Source: Hahella sp. KA22 (lineage in GTDB: Bacteria > Pseudomonadota > Gammaproteobacteria > Pseudomonadales > Oleiphilaceae). From it: a stretch of DNA of 64,000 nucleotides. The notes below the pieces were generated by a model that was not told where the DNA came from, ran no database searches, and saw only the letters and a program-made list of their open reading frames with translations. The stretch lies in contig NZ_CP035490.1 of the NCBI RefSeq assembly GCF_004135205.1, positions 558,001 to 622,000 of the forward strand. Reading direction: 5' to 3'. Numbering within the stretch: position 1 is the stretch's first letter; the number at the start of each line of letters is the position of its first letter. Below, one piece after another: positions 60,906 to 64,000 of the stretch. The position numbers and the translations under genes are program-made.

Positions 60906-61448
60906 CTACTCATCCCAGTTTTCCTGCAAATGCTGGTCTTTCAATTTGACGTAATTGGCGGCGGTGTACTGGAAAAATTTTTTTTCCTTGTCACTAAGCG
61001 GACGCGCTTGTTTTGCTGGCGCGCCAACGTATAAGTAACCGCTTTCCAGGCGTTTGCCGGGAGGCACAAGCGTACCGGCGGCGATCACCACATCACTCTC
61101 TACATGGGCTCCGTCCATGATGATGGCGCCCATGCCGACAAGGATGCGGTTCTCAAGCGTGCAGCCATGCAAGATAGCCTTGTGGCCAATGGTGACGTCC
61201 TCACCGATCGTCAGTGGATAGCCGTCGGGGTTGAAAGGTCCGGCATGGGTGATATGCAGCACCGATCCATCCTGCACGCTGGTGCGCGCGCCGATGCGGA
61301 TGCGGTGCATGTCGCCGCGTATCACGACAGTTGGCCAGACGGAACAGTCGTCTCCCAGGTGCACGTCGCCGATGACGACGGCGGTGGGGTCGATAAAGAC
61401 GCGCTCTCCCTGCGTCGGGGTGGTTCCCTGATAAGTGCGCACAGGCAT
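60906..61448 (-). CDS. Gamma carbonic anhydrase-like protein (YrdA/PaaY family)
   Basis: Left-handed beta-helix trimer of the gamma-carbonic-anhydrase family. From the ATG at 61448 (GGAG upstream) the product has 180 residues with hexapeptide repeats: VFIDPTAVVIGDVHLGDDCSVWPTVVIRGDMHRIRIGARTSVQDGSVLHITHAGPFNPDGYPLTIGEDVTIGHKAILHGCTLENRILVGMGAIIMDGAHVE. Three candidate zinc His positions appear in HITH, GHKAILH and neighbours. An upstream frame extension to 61496 is unlikely. It is next to prlC, as in Pseudomonas. Confidence 0.94.
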   Translation of the reverse strand: MPVRTYQGTTPTQGERVFIDPTAVVIGDVHLGDDCSVWPTVVIRGDMHRIRIGARTSVQDGSVLHITHAGPFNPDGYPLTIGEDVTIGHKAILHGCTLENRILVGMGAIIMDGAHVESDVVIAAGTLVPPGKRLESGYLYVGAPAKQARPLSDKEKKFFQYTAANYVKLKDQHLQENWDE

Positions 61449-61657
61449 GGTTGGACTCCAAGCATCAAAAATCTGAAGCGCCGTAGACGGGTTCAAGGCC
61501 CCGAATGGCGGATTGTTACTTTAGCATTGATCGGACTATTCTAAAGCAGGATTCAGCGGCGCATTACTTGAAAGCGGCCCCGCACGCCCACATTTTGTTT
61601 GCTCGGGGGCGTTGCGATCAGCAACCCCGGAAGACTCGTCAATTCAGGAATATTTCA

Positions 61658-63691
61658 ATGACCAATCCATTGCTCGCCGATACGGCGTTACCCCCGTTCT
61701 CACAGATTCGCGCCGAACATGTCAAAGAGGCGATGGACAAATTACTTGCCGAAAACAGACAGCGCATCGCCGATCTGGCGGCTCAGCCCAGCTTCAATTG
61801 GGACAATCTGGCGCAGCAAATGGATAACATGTCGGACAAGCTGAACCATGTGTGGTCCCCAGTCAGCCATTTGAACAGCGTGCTCAACAGCGAAACGCTG
61901 CGCGAGGCTTACAACGCCTGTATCCCCGAGCTGTCCCGCTACGGTACGGAAATCGGTCAGAACAAGGCGCTGTACGACGCTTATCATGGCATTAAAGAAT
62001 CTGATGAATTTAGTTCGCTCAGCGAAGCGCAGCGTAAATCCATCGACAATACCCTGCGCGATTTTCATCTGGCCGGCGTGGATCTGCCGGAAGACAAGAA
62101 AGCGCGCTACATGGAAATTTCGCAGCGTCTGGCGGAGCTGGGCAGCAAGTTCAGTGACAACGTGCTGGACGCCACTCAAGCCTGGATCAAACATGTGACG
62201 GAGGTCGATCTGCTCAAAGGCATGCCCGACTCCGCATTGGCCGGCGCGCGTCAGGCGGCCAAGTCCCGTGACAAAGAAGGCTATGTGCTGACGCTGGATT
62301 TCCCCAGCTTCTACGCGGTGATGACCTACTGCGAAAATCGCGAATTACGTCAGGAAATGTACGAGGCCTATAATACCCGCGCCTCTGAACAAGGGCCCTA
62401 CGCCGGTCGCTGGGACAATTCGGAAGTGATGCAGGAGATCCTGGCGCTGCGACTGGAGAAGTCACGTCTGCTGGGCTTTAACTCCTATGCCGAATACTCC
62501 CTGGCTACTAAAATGGCGCGTACGCCGGATGAGGTGCTGGGCTTCCTGAATGAACTGGCGGAGAAGTCCGTAGCGGTGGCGCGCCAGGAGTTTGCAGAGC
62601 TGCAAGCGTTCGCTAAAGAACAGGGGCGGACGGAACTACAATCCTGGGATGTCAGTTTTTATTCAGAGAAACTGCGCCGTCACCGTTATTCCGTGTCCCA
62701 GGAAGAGCTGAAGCCTTATTTCCCCGCTTCTAAAGTGATCAATGGCATGTTCGCCGTGGTGCAGCGTCTGTTCGGCGTCACCCTCGATGAAGTCGCGGAA
62801 TTTGATAGCTATCACTCAGACGTGCGCTACTTCAAAGTGCGCCGCGATGGCGAAGAAATCGCCTCTATCTATATGGATTTGTTCGCGCGGGAGAACAAGC
62901 GCGGCGGCGCCTGGATGGCGGATTACGCCGTACGTCGTCGTTTGGACGACGGCTCTGTGCAGAAACCCGTGGCGTTCATTACTTGTAACTTTGCGCCAGC
63001 GACGGAAGAGCATCCCGCCCTGCTGACGCATGATGAAGTCACCACGCTGTTCCACGAATTCGGCCATGCTCTGCATCACATGCTGACCACTGTGGATTGC
63101 AATGATGTATCCGGCATCAATGGCGTGCCCTGGGACGCGGTGGAATTACCCAGTCAGTTCCTGGAAAACTGGTGCTGGGAGGAAGAAGCCCTGGCGCTGA
63201 TTTCCGGTCATTACCAAAGCGGCGAGCCGCTGCCGAAAGAATTACTGGAAAAAATGCTGGCGGCGAAAAACTTCCAGTCCGGCATGCTGATGGTGCGCCA
63301 GCTTGAGTTCGCTTTGTTTGATTTCCGTCTGCATCATGAATACGACGGATCGGCGGATTTCGCGGTCCAGCAGGTGCTGGACGAAGTGCGGGATAAGGTC
63401 GCAGTGATCAAACCGCCCGCTTTCAATCGTTTCCAGCACAGCTTCAGCCACATTTTTGCTGGCGGATACGCCGCTGGCTATTACAGCTATAAATGGGCGG
63501 AAGTGCTGGCGGCGGATGCGTTCTCCTTGTTTGAGGAAAATGGCGTGTTCGATCCAGAAACGGGCCGACGCTTCCTGCATTCGATTTTGGAAAAAGGCGG
63601 CAGCCGCGAGCCGATGGATTTATTCATTGAATTCCGTGGGCGTCCGCCGGAAGTGGAGGCATTGTTGCGTCAGAGCGGCATCGCCGCCTGA
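61658..63691 (+). CDS. prlC: Oligopeptidase A (M3 metallopeptidase)
   Basis: Cytosolic zinc peptidase that degrades signal-peptide fragments and other short peptides. From the ATG at 61658 (AGGA upstream) the product is 677 residues, close to E. coli PrlC (680). It has the zinc motif TLFHEFGHALHHMLT (HExxH) and the third ligand region (SQFLENWCWEEEAL). NPLLADTALPPFSQIRAEHVKEAM is the standard N-terminus. The frame is open from 61505 but the extra 51 codons are not family-like. A 9-bp hairpin follows before the YheV-type gene. Confidence 0.98.
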   Translation: MTNPLLADTALPPFSQIRAEHVKEAMDKLLAENRQRIADLAAQPSFNWDNLAQQMDNMSDKLNHVWSPVSHLNSVLNSETLREAYNACIPELSRYGTEIGQNKALYDAYHGIKESDEFSSLSEAQRKSIDNTLRDFHLAGVDLPEDKKARYMEISQRLAELGSKFSDNVLDATQAWIKHVTEVDLLKGMPDSALAGARQAAKSRDKEGYVLTLDFPSFYAVMTYCENRELRQEMYEAYNTRASEQGPYAGRWDNSEVMQEILALRLEKSRLLGFNSYAEYSLATKMARTPDEVLGFLNELAEKSVAVARQEFAELQAFAKEQGRTELQSWDVSFYSEKLRRHRYSVSQEELKPYFPASKVINGMFAVVQRLFGVTLDEVAEFDSYHSDVRYFKVRRDGEEIASIYMDLFARENKRGGAWMADYAVRRRLDDGSVQKPVAFITCNFAPATEEHPALLTHDEVTTLFHEFGHALHHMLTTVDCNDVSGINGVPWDAVELPSQFLENWCWEEEALALISGHYQSGEPLPKELLEKMLAAKNFQSGMLMVRQLEFALFDFRLHHEYDGSADFAVQQVLDEVRDKVAVIKPPAFNRFQHSFSHIFAGGYAAGYYSYKWAEVLAADAFSLFEENGVFDPETGRRFLHSILEKGGSREPMDLFIEFRGRPPEVEALLRQSGIAA

Positions 63692-63698
63692 GAGAACT

Positions 63699-63725
63699 AA
63701 CAAGGCCAGCGCTGCGGGCCTTGTT
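63699..63725 (+). terminator. hairpin after prlC
   Basis: AACAAGGCC and GGCCTTGTT pair perfectly around a 9-base loop, 7 bases after the prlC stop. The following sequence is GACATTC rather than a T-run, so it may stabilise or attenuate the message rather than terminate it strongly. Confidence 0.55.
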
Positions 63726-63759
63726 GACATTCAGCAATCGTATATACCTGGTAGTGCAT

Positions 63760-63999
63760 ATGGTGAAGCGTTTTATCGCGGGGGCGGTGTGTCCCCGTTG
63801 CGGAGAGATGGACAAGATCGTCAGCTACGCTGACGAAGATCAACGGCAAGTGCGTGAATGCGTTGCTTGTGGTTTCTTTGAAAAACTGCGCGAAGCTGAC
63901 GGTCCGGCGGAGCTGCAAACCCGCGTCACCCGCCCGAAACAGGCGGAGGCGCAAGTGCAGACGATCAAGTTCTATCCCCGTCCCAAGAAAGAGCAATAA
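63760..63999 (+). CDS. YheV-type zinc ribbon protein
   Basis: Small protein of unknown function that starts at the ATG at 63760 (MVKRFIAGAVCPRCGEMDKIVSYADEDQRQVRECVACGFFEKLRE). The CPRC and CVAC pairs form a treble-clef-like zinc ribbon, matching E. coli YheV (KRFIAGAKCPSC...CVKCGH). The product has 79 residues and ends at the edge of the window. It follows prlC, as remembered for Pseudomonas. Confidence 0.93.
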   Translation: MVKRFIAGAVCPRCGEMDKIVSYADEDQRQVRECVACGFFEKLREADGPAELQTRVTRPKQAEAQVQTIKFYPRPKKEQ

Positions 64000-64000
64000 C

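Noticed and set aside
61505-61657. 51-codon N-terminal extension of oligopeptidase A
   Set aside because: The ATG at 61658 matches the family N-terminus and length. The extension lies in the divergent promoter region with the carbonic-anhydrase-like gene.

Overview
The window is the replication-origin region of a gammaproteobacterial chromosome. The sequence resembles a marine Hahella/Oceanospirillales-type organism related to Pseudomonas; the genus is an inference from gene order and protein character, not a database result. It carries the left arm atpFEBI-parB-parA-rsmG-mnmG (minus strand), then mnmE-yidC-yidD-rnpA-rpmH (minus strand). A probable oriC at about 13.18-13.68 kb follows, and then dnaA-dnaN-(ubiB-like)-(marC)-recF-gyrB on the plus strand. 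Two identical 16-bp parS-like sites lie inside recF, matching the ParA/ParB pair encoded on the other side of the origin. A second, smaller DnaA-box cluster sits upstream of mnmG, the place where enteric bacteria and vibrios keep oriC.

From about 22.2 to 39.8 kb the window is accessory. It holds a P-loop kinase-like protein, a probable beta-helix fragment, a peptide-type ABC transporter with a fused permease-ATPase, a divergent LysR/DoxX pair and an ArsR-type regulator. It also holds a Fur-box-controlled fagA-fumC pair, a Na/phosphate cotransporter, and a lipoprotein combining a PQQ-type sugar dehydrogenase with a diheme region. The block ends at a tRNA-Pro(CGG) gene followed, in the direction of transcription, by four exact-period 102-bp tandem repeats. 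Each repeat begins with a degenerate copy of the tRNA 3' end, reminiscent of the rtT repeats downstream of E. coli tyrT.

From 39.8 to 58 kb the order returns to that remembered for the Pseudomonas origin: gmhB-glyS-glyQ, an LpxL/HtrB acyltransferase, trkH-trkA-rsmB-fmt-def in one minus-strand run, and divergently tsaP-like LysM protein-dprA-tsaC-hemF-aroE. The end of the window (58-64 kb) has a MotA/MotB-type stator pair, a small conserved protein, an Hsp20 chaperone, a gamma-carbonic-anhydrase-like protein, oligopeptidase A (prlC) and a YheV-type zinc ribbon protein.

Most of the window is housekeeping: DNA replication and segregation, tRNA modification, membrane insertion, ATP synthesis, translation and formylation, and potassium uptake. 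The observations most worth following are the tRNA-Pro repeat array, the two parS sites in recF, the duplicated DnaA-box regions, and the insertion of two membrane/quinone-type genes between dnaN and recF.
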